Source of the DNA: Sulfitobacter faviae
GTDB taxonomy: Bacteria; Pseudomonadota; Alphaproteobacteria; Rhodobacterales; Rhodobacteraceae
DNA length: 64,000 bases
Reading direction: 5' to 3'
Assembly: GCF_029870955.1 (NCBI RefSeq)
Contig: NZ_PGFQ01000003.1
Span: 62,001-126,000 of the forward strand
A model generated the notes under the pieces. It saw only the letters and a program-made list of their open reading frames with translations. It had not been told where the DNA came from and made no database searches. Position 1 is the first letter of the stretch. Each line of letters opens with the position of its first letter. The translations under genes were made by a program, and so were the position numbers. Shown here one piece after another: positions 1 through 9,205 of the stretch.

Positions 1-323
1 CAGCGTGCCACTGCTTCGGGCGATGCGGCAATCAATCCATGGTCACGGCACAGAAGACTCACCAATGCGGAGACGGGGAAATCAAGATGGCCAATTATAG
101 CGTCCGGCGGGCGATCGAAACCGCTGATGATTGCCCGGGCTTCATTCAGCAAGGTGTCAAAATCGAAGGTACCGTTAGGTTGAACATCGGTACGGTGCAG
201 AACCTGTTCCAACTGCCAGTCTTTTGCCTCAGGTATTCGACCAATCATTTCCTGATGAAAAGCGTCGGAGCCTACGATGCAAACAAGCTTCTTCGCGGTC
301 TGGTTTCTCGTTGCACTCGCCAT
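1..323 (-). CDS. ATP-grasp-like protein, N-terminal part (runs off the window)
   Basis: The first 107 residues of a minus-strand protein are visible before the window edge. The ATG is at 323 and is preceded on the minus strand by a purine-rich AAAGAGGG. The fragment has a Rossmann-like start (KLVCIVGSDAFHQEMIGRI), an inner segment ending AIIGHLDFPVSALVSLLC, and then a CRDHG-to-SPEAVAR stretch resembling the pre-ATP-grasp region of biotin-carboxylase-like ATP-grasp proteins. The nucleotide-binding domain itself lies outside the window, so the family call is an inference from the N-terminus only. Its upstream region faces the acetyl-CoA hydrolase gene. Confidence 0.5.
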   Translation of the reverse strand, partial: MASATRNQTAKKLVCIVGSDAFHQEMIGRIPEAKDWQLEQVLHRTDVQPNGTFDFDTLLNEARAIISGFDRPPDAIIGHLDFPVSALVSLLCRDHGLIAASPEAVAR

Positions 324-723
324 GATCGACGCCCTCTTTCGTACCCCCACATATCAAAACAACAGCCCGCGAATGAGAATGTTCCTTGCGGATTGCTTTC
401 GTTCGCCGGGGGCAGCAGAACTCGGAAAAAAGAAGTTAGACGAAACAACAGCTTGATCCTCGCCAGGAACTCTTCGCAAAGATAAGGGTTTTCGTACATA
501 GGAGTTCTGAGGTCAAAGTATCTAAGTTCCACTGAGGTCGCCTCACTGCGCAGAGGATTGTTTAAAAAGGGCGAAACATAGGTGAGGGTGAAGTTTGGGG
601 TGCGAGGCCACCCGGGCTTGCTGGGAGGATTTGAGACCGAGACCTCGCACCCATGGTTAAGATTTTTGGTGCGCCAAGATGCTTGGTTGCACCTCTAACG
701 CAATCTACAGGATATCTGTATTT
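324..723. other. Divergent intergenic region
   Basis: About 400 bases lie between the start of the minus-strand ATP-grasp-like gene and the plus-strand CoA-transferase gene. Short open frames occur on both strands, but none has a ribosome binding site or a recognisable protein. It most likely carries two divergent promoters. No repeat or clear operator was seen. Confidence 0.4.
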
Positions 724-2535
724 ATGGAGCGGGAAGACGAAGCCGATACCATTGCGCAGCAACTGTACGAGTCTACAGGCGGCGAGATTAGGTTAGCTCT
801 TCCATTAGGTTTGGGCAAACCACTGACGCTGGTAGACGCTCTGGTACGTGGCGCCCGCAACGTACCAGAGCGGAAGCTGTCTATTTTTACGGCGCTCACC
901 CTGGAGCGACCTCCATTGTCATCGGACATGGAACAGCGATTTCTTGAGCCAGCGCTCGACCGACTTTTCGGTGCCTATCCCGGCCCCCTCTATGTGAGGA
1001 TGCTGCGCGAAGGGACTTTGCCGAGCAACGTCACGGTAAATGAATTTTTCCTGTTTGCTGGTCGATGGCTGGGGGTGGACGCAATGCAGCAAGCCTATAT
1101 CGCAGCGAATTACACCCATGCCCGCGACGTTCTGTTGGATCGACAGCCCAATGTTCTGCTCCAACTGGTCGCAGAGAAAGGTGGTCAGTTTTCGCTGTCG
1201 TCCAACACCGATATTTCCGCCGATCTGTTTGCATTTCGCGCCGCGGGTAAGGTCGATTTCCAAGTGGCATTCGAGGTGCATCCCGAGATGCCTTTCATGC
1301 AGGGCGATGGTGCCGTAATGAACGCAAATGAGGCGGATCACGTCCTGCATGGCGTTCCCGACTACAATCTTTTTTCGGCAGTACGCCGCCCGGTCGAGGA
1401 CGCCGCGCATGCGATCGGGCTGCACGTGAGCGGCCTCATCAGAGACGGGGGGACGCTGCAGATCGGCATCGGGGGCATCGGCGACGCTGTGGCGCATGCT
1501 TTGATACTCCGCGATGAAGGAAAAATGCACACCATCCAACGTGGTTGCCCATTCCCGCAAGGGGATCGACACGAGGCGCCGTTTCAAGAGGGCCTTTACG
1601 CTGTCACTGAAATGCTGGTTGGCGGGCTACTAGCACTTTTCGAGGCTGGGATTTTAAGGCGCGAAGTCGATGGCGCCGTGATTGATGCAGGTTTTTTTGT
1701 CGAAACGCGCGATTTTTACAAACGCTTGCGATGCTTGCCCGAAGATCAACGCGCGAAAATCACGATGCGGCCCGTGAGTTTCACCAATTCCCTTTATGGC
1801 GATGAGGAGGCGAAACGTGCTGCGCGCGTGAACGCTAGGTTCGTCAATGGGGCCATGCAAGTGAGCCTTTTGGGCGACGTCATGTCTGACACGTTGGACG
1901 ACGGACAGGTGGTCAGCGGTGTCGGCGGGCAATTCAATTTCGTCGAACAGGCCTTTGCGCTGGAGGGGGGGCGTTCCATCATCACGCTTCCTGCCTGGCG
2001 AATGAGCAAAGGCAGACCGTGCAGCAACATTCGCTGGGCGATCGATACCGTGACAGTGCCGCGTCACATGCGCGATCTGGTTGTGACCGAATATGGTGCC
2101 GCCGACCTGCGCGGATTATCCGACGCGCAGGTGATCGGCGCTCTGCTGAACATATCCGATAGTCGTTTCCAGGACAAATTGATGGCCCAGGCCAAATCAG
2201 CGGGGAAACTTCCCGATGATTATGAAATCCCGAAAGCCCACCGCCAGAACTATCCTAAGCGGGTCCATGCATGGATTGAGGAGCATCGTAGGACGCTTCC
2301 AGCTTTCCCGCTCGGCAGTGACTTCGATGATATCGAGCGCGTTTTGCTGCCTGCGCTGGAAGAGCTCAAGATGCTTTCATCAACATGGCGAGGCAAAGCG
2401 CAGTTGTTGGCCGCATCGTTGTGTCTTCCGCCGCATGTGAAGGAGCGCGAGGCATTGTTGCGTATGGGGTTCCAGACCAACAAGAGCGTCGCCGCACGCG
2501 CCTTGCAAGGTGCGTTGAGACGGACGGTGCGCTGA
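724..2535 (+). CDS. Acetyl-CoA hydrolase/transferase family protein
   Basis: This is a protein of about 604 residues of the acetyl-CoA hydrolase / 4-hydroxybutyrate CoA-transferase family, which moves or hydrolyses CoA on short-chain acyl-CoAs in the cytoplasm. The C-terminal half carries the family signatures GVGGQFNFVEQAF, a GGRSI motif and VTEYGAADLRG near residues 440-500. I chose ATG 724 because AGGAT lies about 9 bases upstream. An in-frame ATG at 679 would add 15 residues but has no ribosome binding site. The protein is longer than the common form of about 430-500 residues, with extra sequence at both ends. The substrate cannot be told from sequence. The fatty acid oxidation operon a few kilobases downstream makes an acyl-CoA role reasonable but does not prove it. 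Confidence 0.8.
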   Translation: MEREDEADTIAQQLYESTGGEIRLALPLGLGKPLTLVDALVRGARNVPERKLSIFTALTLERPPLSSDMEQRFLEPALDRLFGAYPGPLYVRMLREGTLPSNVTVNEFFLFAGRWLGVDAMQQAYIAANYTHARDVLLDRQPNVLLQLVAEKGGQFSLSSNTDISADLFAFRAAGKVDFQVAFEVHPEMPFMQGDGAVMNANEADHVLHGVPDYNLFSAVRRPVEDAAHAIGLHVSGLIRDGGTLQIGIGGIGDAVAHALILRDEGKMHTIQRGCPFPQGDRHEAPFQEGLYAVTEMLVGGLLALFEAGILRREVDGAVIDAGFFVETRDFYKRLRCLPEDQRAKITMRPVSFTNSLYGDEEAKRAARVNARFVNGAMQVSLLGDVMSDTLDDGQVVSGVGGQFNFVEQAFALEGGRSIITLPAWRMSKGRPCSNIRWAIDTVTVPRHMRDLVVTEYGAADLRGLSDAQVIGALLNISDSRFQDKLMAQAKSAGKLPDDYEIPKAHRQNYPKRVHAWIEEHRRTLPAFPLGSDFDDIERVLLPALEELKMLSSTWRGKAQLLAASLCLPPHVKEREALLRMGFQTNKSVAARALQGALRRTVR

Positions 2536-2679
2536 CTTCGCCTGTGCAGAGCTTCGAATTCATTCTCTGCTAAAGTCGCAGAACGGTAATTCGGCAACAT
2601 CATGCTGCTCTCGAATGAACCTGGAACAAGCCAGCAAACCGGCTGTTGGGCCTACAGTACCAAGAGAAAGGAGAACGCC

Positions 2680-2883
2680 ATGACTATTGCACGAGTAACC
2701 GAGATATCTGCAACGTCACCGGATAGTTTCGACGACGCCGCCAAGCAGGGTATTGAACGTGCTTCAAAGACGCTGCGAGGGATCAAGAGTGCTTGGATAA
2801 AAGATCAGAATGTAATGGTCGAGGATGGAAAGATTACGGAATTCAAGGTCAATTTGTCCGTAACTTTTGTCTTGGACGACTGA
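2680..2883 (+). CDS. Dodecin family flavin-binding protein
   Basis: This is a 67-residue protein with the complete dodecin pattern: an N-terminal MTIARVTEISATSPDSF strand-helix, a central helix (AAKQGIERASKTLRGI) and the end strands (FKVNLSVTFVLDD). Dodecins assemble into hollow dodecamers that store or buffer riboflavin or FMN and sometimes CoA. The start is fixed by an AAAGGAG six bases before ATG 2680. An in-frame upstream ATG at 2602 has no such site. A strong terminator follows, so it is probably a single-gene unit. Confidence 0.9.
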   Translation: MTIARVTEISATSPDSFDDAAKQGIERASKTLRGIKSAWIKDQNVMVEDGKITEFKVNLSVTFVLDD

Positions 2884-2949
2884 CAGCTACTATCGTAGCT
2901 TGTCCGGGTTAGCATCTGAATAGATGCCTGGGCCATCTGACACTATTCT

Positions 2950-2972
2950 GGTGCCAGATGGCACCGTTTTTA
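2950..2972 (+). terminator. Rho-independent terminator after dodecin gene
   Basis: The hairpin GGTGCC-AGAT-GGCACC has a perfect 6-bp stem and a tetraloop. It is followed directly by GTTTTTA and lies 66 bases after the dodecin stop. Confidence 0.8.
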
Positions 2973-3118
2973 TGCGGACCGGAATTTTCCCGCCCGCTGC
3001 GTTTCTTCATTTGGGTCACTCGCAATATAAGTTCAATAAAGAATAAACATTCCGATCAGACACTACACTGATCAGCCTGCGACCATCATCGCATTGAAAA
3101 GGAGTAATACGGGGACAA

Positions 3119-3573
3119 GAGATCTGGTCGACGGTCACACAAGAGCTCTCCGACGTACAAGACATTGCCACCATAACCCGTGTCACGTTGCGCTTAACTC
3201 TCGCTGCCTTGCTGGGTGGCATGCTGGGCTAGAGCGCGAACTCAAGGAGCGCAATGCAGGGGTGCGCACCCATATGTTGGTGGCGGTGGGCGCAGCATTA
3301 TTTTTGATCGGGCCGCTGCAAAGCGGCATGGAGATCGCCGATCTATCACGGGTCTTGCAAGGCATTGTTCAAGGCATCGGCTTTCTCGGAGCGGGTGCAA
3401 TCATCGTGCGTACCGCAGAGCGAAAGATCCAAGGACTGACCACTGCTGCCAGTATTTGGGCGACCGCCGGGATCGGGATCGTAGCTGGTCTGGGTCTCGA
3501 GGCAATGGCCGTGCTGTCGACTGTTGTAGTATTGATTATCTTGGCCGTAATTCCTCAGATGACCCGACGCTGA
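3119..3573 (+). pseudogene. mgtC: MgtC/SapB family membrane protein, frameshifted
   Basis: The plus strand encodes an MgtC-like integral membrane protein in two frames. The N-terminal part (DIATITRVTLRLTLAALLGG) is open up to GMLG at about 3228 and then meets TAG. The rest (ERELKERNAGVRTHMLVAVG onward, with GIGFLGAGAII and LTTAASIWATAGIG) is in another frame and ends at 3573. Where the family has GWERE, the DNA reads GGCTAGAGCGCGAA, so at least one base is missing around 3229. No ATG, GTG or TTG is in frame at the front, so the start may also be lost. MgtC proteins act in magnesium limitation and bacterial stress. As given, the gene cannot make a full product. Confidence 0.75.
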
Positions 3574-3738
3574 CACCCCGATGCGGCGGACATCAGCCAT
3601 TGTCGAAGGCTAAGCGGAACAGAGCACTTCTGTGGGAAGTTTAGCTGTTGCAAGGGAAAAAAACCTGAATGTTCGTTCCCAAGAACAGGTGCCGGCGCTG
3701 ACAGTCAACAGCGCGGCGTCGGGCCATAGCAAGAAGGC

Positions 3739-4332
3739 ATGACTCACATGGACACTCCTTTGGAAATCGCTTGGCACAATGTCGAAAAATCGGAACCGCT
3801 TGAAGCGCGCATTCGTGAGCGGGTCCAGAAATTGCATCGCTACTTTGATCGTATCAACAGTTGCCATATCGTCGTGGAACGGCAGCATCGAAGCCAACAT
3901 CACGACAAAGAATTCCATCTGCGGATCGAAGTCCGCGTGCCTGAACATGAAATTGTCATCAGCAATGATCCCGGTGACCGGCGGGATCATTTCGACCCCA
4001 ATATCGTCATCCGCGACGCGTTCGACGCGATGGAGCGAAGGTTGGAAGGGCATTCCCAGAAGATGCGGGGGGATACCAAAACTCTCTCCGGTCCGCCCCA
4101 GGGCATCGTCGTGCGGATGTTCGACAACTATGGGTTTGTGCGAATAAGCGATGGTCAGGAAATCTATTTTGCGCCCAATGCTGTACTGAACTATGGATTT
4201 GAGGCTCTCAAGGTCGGATCGGCGGTAGAGTTGAGCGTAGCCGAAGGGGAGGGGGCCATGGGTCCCCAGGCCTCAATGGTACGGCCCATCAGTGAGGTGA
4301 GCCTCGAATCCGAACGGCGCGCAGCGCCCTGA
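3739..4332 (+). CDS. hpf: Ribosome hibernation factor (HPF/RaiA) fused to a cold-shock domain
   Basis: This is a 197-residue two-domain protein. Residues 1 to about 105 form an S30EA-type hibernation domain (PLEARIRERVQKLHRYFDRI and later RDAFDAMERRLEGH) that binds the small subunit and idles ribosomes. Residues from about 115 onward form an OB-fold cold-shock-like domain (GIVVRMFDNYGFVRISDGQE and IYFAPNAVL, matching the YGFV/IYFH RNA-binding pattern). The start at 3739 has AGAAGG just upstream. A second ATG at 3748 is also possible. Long HPF normally carries a dimerisation tail instead of a cold-shock domain, so this form may link ribosome arrest with RNA binding. That role is an inference. 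Confidence 0.85.
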   Translation: MTHMDTPLEIAWHNVEKSEPLEARIRERVQKLHRYFDRINSCHIVVERQHRSQHHDKEFHLRIEVRVPEHEIVISNDPGDRRDHFDPNIVIRDAFDAMERRLEGHSQKMRGDTKTLSGPPQGIVVRMFDNYGFVRISDGQEIYFAPNAVLNYGFEALKVGSAVELSVAEGEGAMGPQASMVRPISEVSLESERRAAP

Positions 4333-4526
4333 CAGATCCGCAGAACCATGGGTAGACCGTGCCTTGGGTCCGCCTTCGGTTCGCAAAAACTTTTGGGCGG
4401 AGCTGGCGTGAGGTTTCAGCCGAGAAAAGCCCCCTTCCTGTGTTGCAGGGATCTTTGAGCGAGGGCCCATGGCCCGCCTAGGCTGCAAAGAGGGAGCAAC
4501 AGTAAAAAGGAGCAAGTATAAAGCTT

Positions 4527-5009
4527 ATGAACAACTTCAAGGAAATGTATGTCGCCGAACTGCAGGAGGCCCGGTCGTTGGAGGCCCAACTGGTCAAGGC
4601 GTTGCCCGGTATGATCGACGACGTCAATGAAATTGACCTGAAACAGGTTTTGGAAGTCCACCTTACGGAAACGCAAGGTCATCTCGAGCGGGTAGAGGCT
4701 ATCCTTCGGCGCCATGAGGCCGCGTCGGAAGAACATAAGGATCACTCCATGCAGCGGCTGGTGTCAGAAGCCGACAAATGGGCGGGCATGATCGAAGATC
4801 GCGATCAACGGGATGCGGGTATCATCGCCTCAGCGCAGCGGATCGAACACTATGAAATGGCAGTGTACGGCACCTTGGCCGCTTGGGCGAAGCAACTCGG
4901 CCTGGGCGAGGATGAGAAGGATCTGCGGGCGATTCTGAAGGAAGAGCAAGCTGTGGATCACAAGCTTACCGTGCTTGCTGAAAAGGAAATTAATCCCTTA
5001 GCAACATAG
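4527..5009 (+). CDS. Ferritin-like DUF892 (YciE/YciF) family protein
   Basis: This is a 160-residue all-helical protein of the YciE/YciF (DUF892) family, ferritin-like proteins usually made under stress. Visible family features are the N-terminal MYVAELQEARSLEAQLVKAL, the central LEVHLTETQGHLERVEAI with the E...H pair of the metal site, and the IEHYEMAVYGTLAAWAKQLG segment. The start has AAAAAGGAGC about 11 bases upstream. It sits among other stress genes (hibernation factor, dodecin), which fits a general stress cluster. Confidence 0.85.
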   Translation: MNNFKEMYVAELQEARSLEAQLVKALPGMIDDVNEIDLKQVLEVHLTETQGHLERVEAILRRHEAASEEHKDHSMQRLVSEADKWAGMIEDRDQRDAGIIASAQRIEHYEMAVYGTLAAWAKQLGLGEDEKDLRAILKEEQAVDHKLTVLAEKEINPLAT

Positions 5010-5278
5010 TCCGGCCAACTTGCCATGAGAGGATGACGTGAGCGTTGGTGCATTTTGCAGCGACTTAGCCCTTCTCGGTGTTGACCGCGCGAATGTAGGT
5101 GGACGCAAGATCTGCCCGGTCGGGGCGATGTACTGTCGGCGTGGCATTGGAACAATGCGTCCCGCCAATGGTTGTCGTCCTAGGTGACCTGTTCACCAAA
5201 GTTCTGGACAGCTTGCCTATGTGCATCGTCAGCAAGGACGCTGGACATAACTAAAATAACGCAAGGAAGGGGCACATC

Positions 5279-5491
5279 ATGACTCCGCCAGACGCAAATC
5301 TCAAAAAGCAGGAACGTCGCCATATCGGCCCTTTGATTGGAATGGCCGCGGTGGTGATCTTTGGCATTGGTATTATTGTTTACTGGATGGGCGAGGAAGT
5401 CGCCACGGCACCCGAAGAGGCTGATACCGCAATCGAGGCACCCTCGACAGAGGATGGCGTCAGAAATATAGAGCCTGCCCCAGCTGAATAA
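5279..5491 (+). CDS. Small single-span membrane protein
   Basis: This is a 70-residue protein of unknown function. Residues 18-37 (GPLIGMAAVVIFGIGIIVYW) form one membrane helix, preceded by a basic stretch (KKQERRH). The tail is acidic and rich in Ala and Glu, so the N-terminus should be inside and the tail in the periplasm. AAGGAAGGGG lies just before ATG 5279. I do not recognise the family. Confidence 0.65.
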   Translation: MTPPDANLKKQERRHIGPLIGMAAVVIFGIGIIVYWMGEEVATAPEEADTAIEAPSTEDGVRNIEPAPAE

Positions 5492-5678
5492 TCGGGAGCA
5501 CTTTCCATGTGGCCCCTACGGGAGCGACGCCGCGAAATTTTGTTGCCCCAGCGTCGGAGCGACTTTCTCAGGACCGCTGCTTGCCAAATGCGATGAAGCG
5601 TTCGTTGCACATGAGGAATTTAGGAACTGTGCTGTGCGACAGCGCGTTGGCCCAAAAGTATGGAGGTCCATTCTGCAC

Positions 5679-7925
5679 ATGCCCAAATTCCGTCGGAACT
5701 ATATCACTCGCCCCATTCACAAGTGGGCACGCAATGTATTACCCCAACTGAGCGCGACTGAAGCCGAAGCCTTGGAAGCGGGCGAGGTATGGTGGGAAGC
5801 GGAGTTGTTTTCCGGTCATCCCGACTGGTCCAAGCTTTTTTCGGTCACGGCACCCGAGCTGACCGAAGAAGAACAGGCATTCCTTGACGGTCCCTGTCAG
5901 GAATTGTGCAGCATGATCGATGACTGGGCGATCAATGAACAGGATGCCGATCTGTCGCCCGATGTCTGGCAATTCATGAGGGACAAGAAATTCTTCGGCA
6001 TGATCATTCCGAAAAAGTATGGCGGACTTGGGTTCTCGGCCTTTGCCCATTCCGAGGTTGTGCGTTTCATTTCTACTCGTTCTGTTGCCGCGGCCGTCAC
6101 GGTGATGGTTCCGAATTCGCTTGGACCGGGCGAGCTTTTGCACATGTTCGGGACCGACGCGCAGCAGGAGCACTGGCTGCCGCGTCTGGCCGACGGACGC
6201 GAATTGCCCGCATTCGGCCTGACCAGTGACGAGGCCGGATCGGACGCCAGCGCGATGATCGACAACGGCGTGATCGAAACGGGCACCTGGAAGGGCGAAG
6301 AGGTGCTGGGAATCCGACTGAACTGGGCCAAGCGGTACATCACGTTGGCCCCCGTCTGTACGGTACTGGGCCTCGCATTCAAGCTGCGTGACCCCCATGG
6401 CCATCTGGGCGGCGAAGAAGACATCGGCATCACCTGTGCGTTGATACCGGCTGATCTGCCCGGAGTCGAAACCGGGCGGCGGCACATTCCCAGCCAGACC
6501 ATGTTTATGAACGGGCCGACAACGGGCAAGGATGTCTTCGTGCCGCTCGACAATATCATTGGCGGCAAAGAATACGCCGGTCGCGGCTGGATGATGCTAA
6601 TGAGCGCGCTCGCCGCCGGGCGGGGGATTTCGCTGCCGTCGATGGGATGCGCCGCGATTGCGTTGTCGGCGCATACGACCGGAGCCTATTCCCGTATCCG
6701 CCAGCAATTCGGGCTGCCGATCGGTAAGTTCGGCGGCATTCAAACGCGGCTGGGACGGCTGGCTGCGGACAGCTATTCGATGGATGCTGCACGGCGGCTG
6801 ACCTGTGCAGGCTTGGATGAGGGGCGTTCTCTTTCCGTCATATCTGCTATCATGAAGGCACATGCCACATACCGCATGCGCGACGCTATCAATGATGCAA
6901 TGGACGTGCATTCCGGCAAGGCAGTGATCGATGGTCCATCGAATTACCTGCAAGCGCTTTACCGCGCCGTTCCCATCGGGATAACCGTCGAAGGAGCAAA
7001 TATCGTCACTCGCTCGCTGATCATCTTCGGTCAGGGCTCAATCCGAGCGCATCCGCACCTGCTGGATGAGATGAAAGCGCTGAATATCGAGGACCCCGAG
7101 GAAAGCCTGACGGCGTTCGACAAACACTTCTGGAGACATGTCGGACATTCGACCAAGACCTTCTTCCGCGCTCTCGGTCGCGCATGGACCGGCGGGTTTC
7201 TGGCCCCTGCGCCCGACGCCGGCGCGGCAAAACGGCACTACCGCCAGATGGCACGCTGGTCCGCGGCCTATGCCTTGACCGCCGATATGGCATTTTTGAC
7301 CATGGGCGGCGATTTGAAGCGCAAGGAGATGATCTCGGGTCGGATGGGCGACATTCTCTCCGAGCTCTATATCCTCAGCGCTACGTTGAAACGCTGGGAC
7401 GACGAAGGACGGCAGAGCGGGGATCTGCCGGCTGTGGAGTATGCCGCCGAACGCGGCTTTGCGCGGATACGGCTGGCGCTGGACGAAGTTTTGATGAACT
7501 TTCCGGCCCGCTGGGCTGCATGGCTGCTGCGGACAGTGACCCTGCCGAGGGGCGGCGCGCCGGGTCCGGATGATGCTCTGACCGAAAAGGCCGCGGATCT
7601 GATCTATGAACCCTCCGCCACGCGCAGCCGGATCGTGGGCCGCCTGCACGGTGGCTGCAACCGCGACGGCATCGTGTTGCTGAACGACTGCTATGATGCC
7701 GTGATGGACACCGCCCCCCTGATGAAGCGCCTGCGCGAAGCAGACCAGACCCCGGATGAGGCCCTGGAGCACGGTACCATCAGCCAGGAGGATCGCGACC
7801 GTATCGCGAAGATGGAAGACCTTGTCCACAAAGTGGTTGCCGTTGACAATTTCACCCACGAAGAGCTGGCCGGGCTTTATCCCGGATTGGATGCGCAGGT
7901 GTCGCAAAAGGAGGCAGCAGAATGA
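5679..7925 (+). CDS. fadE: Acyl-CoA dehydrogenase, FadE type
   Basis: This is an FAD-dependent acyl-CoA dehydrogenase for the first step of beta-oxidation. It matches FadE along its length: RPIHKWARNVLPQLSATEAE at the N-terminus, VPNSLGPGELLHMFGT, LTSDEAGSDASAM (FAD/substrate motif), RYITLAPVCTVLGLAFKL, IVTRSLIIFGQGSIRAHPH, and the FadE-specific C-terminal domain. The two N-terminal membrane helices of E. coli FadE are absent. The frame stays open upstream of 5679 (a GTG at 5634 is possible), but that upstream sequence does not look like FadE. ATG 5679 has GGAGG 12 bases before it. The gene overlaps the thiolase by ATGA. Confidence 0.88.
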   Translation: MPKFRRNYITRPIHKWARNVLPQLSATEAEALEAGEVWWEAELFSGHPDWSKLFSVTAPELTEEEQAFLDGPCQELCSMIDDWAINEQDADLSPDVWQFMRDKKFFGMIIPKKYGGLGFSAFAHSEVVRFISTRSVAAAVTVMVPNSLGPGELLHMFGTDAQQEHWLPRLADGRELPAFGLTSDEAGSDASAMIDNGVIETGTWKGEEVLGIRLNWAKRYITLAPVCTVLGLAFKLRDPHGHLGGEEDIGITCALIPADLPGVETGRRHIPSQTMFMNGPTTGKDVFVPLDNIIGGKEYAGRGWMMLMSALAAGRGISLPSMGCAAIALSAHTTGAYSRIRQQFGLPIGKFGGIQTRLGRLAADSYSMDAARRLTCAGLDEGRSLSVISAIMKAHATYRMRDAINDAMDVHSGKAVIDGPSNYLQALYRAVPIGITVEGANIVTRSLIIFGQGSIRAHPHLLDEMKALNIEDPEESLTAFDKHFWRHVGHSTKTFFRALGRAWTGGFLAPAPDAGAAKRHYRQMARWSAAYALTADMAFLTMGGDLKRKEMISGRMGDILSELYILSATLKRWDDEGRQSGDLPAVEYAAERGFARIRLALDEVLMNFPARWAAWLLRTVTLPRGGAPGPDDALTEKAADLIYEPSATRSRIVGRLHGGCNRDGIVLLNDCYDAVMDTAPLMKRLREADQTPDEALEHGTISQEDRDRIAKMEDLVHKVVAVDNFTHEELAGLYPGLDAQVSQKEAAE

Positions 7926-9205
7926 ATCGCCGGGTTTACCTTGTTGATGGCGCACGCACGCCATTCCTGAAAGCAAAAGGAAAGCCGGGCCCCTTCACAC
8001 CCGTCGATCTGGCGGTGCAGGCGGGACGGCCACTGCTCGCGCGGCAGAGCTTTGACCGAAAGCTTTTGGATTTGGTGATCCTGGGCTGCGTCAACGTCGT
8101 CCAAGATGAGATGAACCCCGCCCGTGTGGCTGCCCTGCGGTTAGGATTGGGTGAAGAAATGGTCGCCTTCTCGATGCAGATCAACTGTGGTTCGGGCATG
8201 CAGTCGATCGACACGGCCTACCGCTATATCCGCGATGGCTTTCACGACATGATCCTTGCTGGCGGCGCAGAGGCGCTCAGCCACGCGCCGCTGGTATTGC
8301 GGCAATCCGCGGTCGAATGGTTCGCGCAGATGTCCCAGGCCAAGGGGCCCGTCGTCCGGGCTAAGGCGATAATCGGGCTGCGGCCCGAGTTCTTCAAGCC
8401 TGTCGTCGGTCTGGAGCGCGGGCTGACAGATCCAATCACGACGCTGAATATGGGCCAGACGGCGGAAGTGCTGGCGCATCGGTTCAATATTTCGCGGCGG
8501 AGCGCCGACGAATACGCCAACGACAGCCATCACCGTTTGGCCCTAGCCCAGAAGGAAGGCTGGCTAAAGGATGAAGTCATGCCTGCCTTTGACCGAAGCG
8601 GCAATGCCTACGAACACGACGATGGCGTGCGCCCGGACAGCGATCTGGAGGGGTTGGCAAAACCCAAGCCCGCGTTTGAAAAACCTTACGGCAAGGTCAC
8701 GGCCGGCAACTCCAGTCAGATTACGGATGGCGCAAGCTGGGTGATCGTCGCCTCAGAGGAGGCCGTCGAGAAGCACAAGCTCGAGCCACTCGCGCGGATC
8801 GTGGACAGTGAATGGGCCGGTCTGAACCCATCCGTGATGGGCTTGGGGCCGGTACTGGCCTCGACGCCTTTGGCGCAGCGCAACGATATGGCGCGCGATG
8901 ATGTGGATTTGTGGGAGCTGAACGAGGCTTTCGCCGCACAGGTGCTGTCCTGTATTGCCGCCTGGGATGATGCGGATTTCTGTCGTGAAGTGTTGGGACT
9001 AGAGGGGGCCTTTGGGCGTATCGACCGCAACCGGTTGAACATCGACGGAGGGGCGATAAGCCTTGGCCATCCGGTCGGCACTTCGGGCAATCGGATTGTG
9101 CTGCATCTGGTCAACGCTCTGCGCCGCCGGGAATTGAAACGCGGCATCGCAACCGAGTGTATCGGTGGCGGCTTGGGCGGTGCGATGCTGCTGGAGGTGG
9201 CATGA
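7922..9205 (+). CDS. fadI: Acetyl-CoA C-acyltransferase (thiolase) of beta-oxidation
   Basis: This is a 427-residue thiolase that cleaves 3-ketoacyl-CoA. The acyl-accepting cysteine is in MQINCGSGMQSID near residue 90. The catalytic His is in GGAISLGHPVGTSGNR, and the second Cys is in TECIGGGLGGAM at the C-terminus. It starts on ATGA shared with the fadE stop and ends four bases into the fadJ start, so the three genes are translationally coupled. The length and pairing fit FadI, the thiolase partner of FadJ. Confidence 0.88.
   Translation: MNRRVYLVDGARTPFLKAKGKPGPFTPVDLAVQAGRPLLARQSFDRKLLDLVILGCVNVVQDEMNPARVAALRLGLGEEMVAFSMQINCGSGMQSIDTAYRYIRDGFHDMILAGGAEALSHAPLVLRQSAVEWFAQMSQAKGPVVRAKAIIGLRPEFFKPVVGLERGLTDPITTLNMGQTAEVLAHRFNISRRSADEYANDSHHRLALAQKEGWLKDEVMPAFDRSGNAYEHDDGVRPDSDLEGLAKPKPAFEKPYGKVTAGNSSQITDGASWVIVASEEAVEKHKLEPLARIVDSEWAGLNPSVMGLGPVLASTPLAQRNDMARDDVDLWELNEAFAAQVLSCIAAWDDADFCREVLGLEGAFGRIDRNRLNIDGGAISLGHPVGTSGNRIVLHLVNALRRRELKRGIATECIGGGLGGAMLLEVA

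Noticed and set aside
5484..5678. An N-terminal extension of FadE in the open upstream frame
   Set aside because: The residues are not hydrophobic and do not resemble the FadE membrane region; the frame is probably open by chance.
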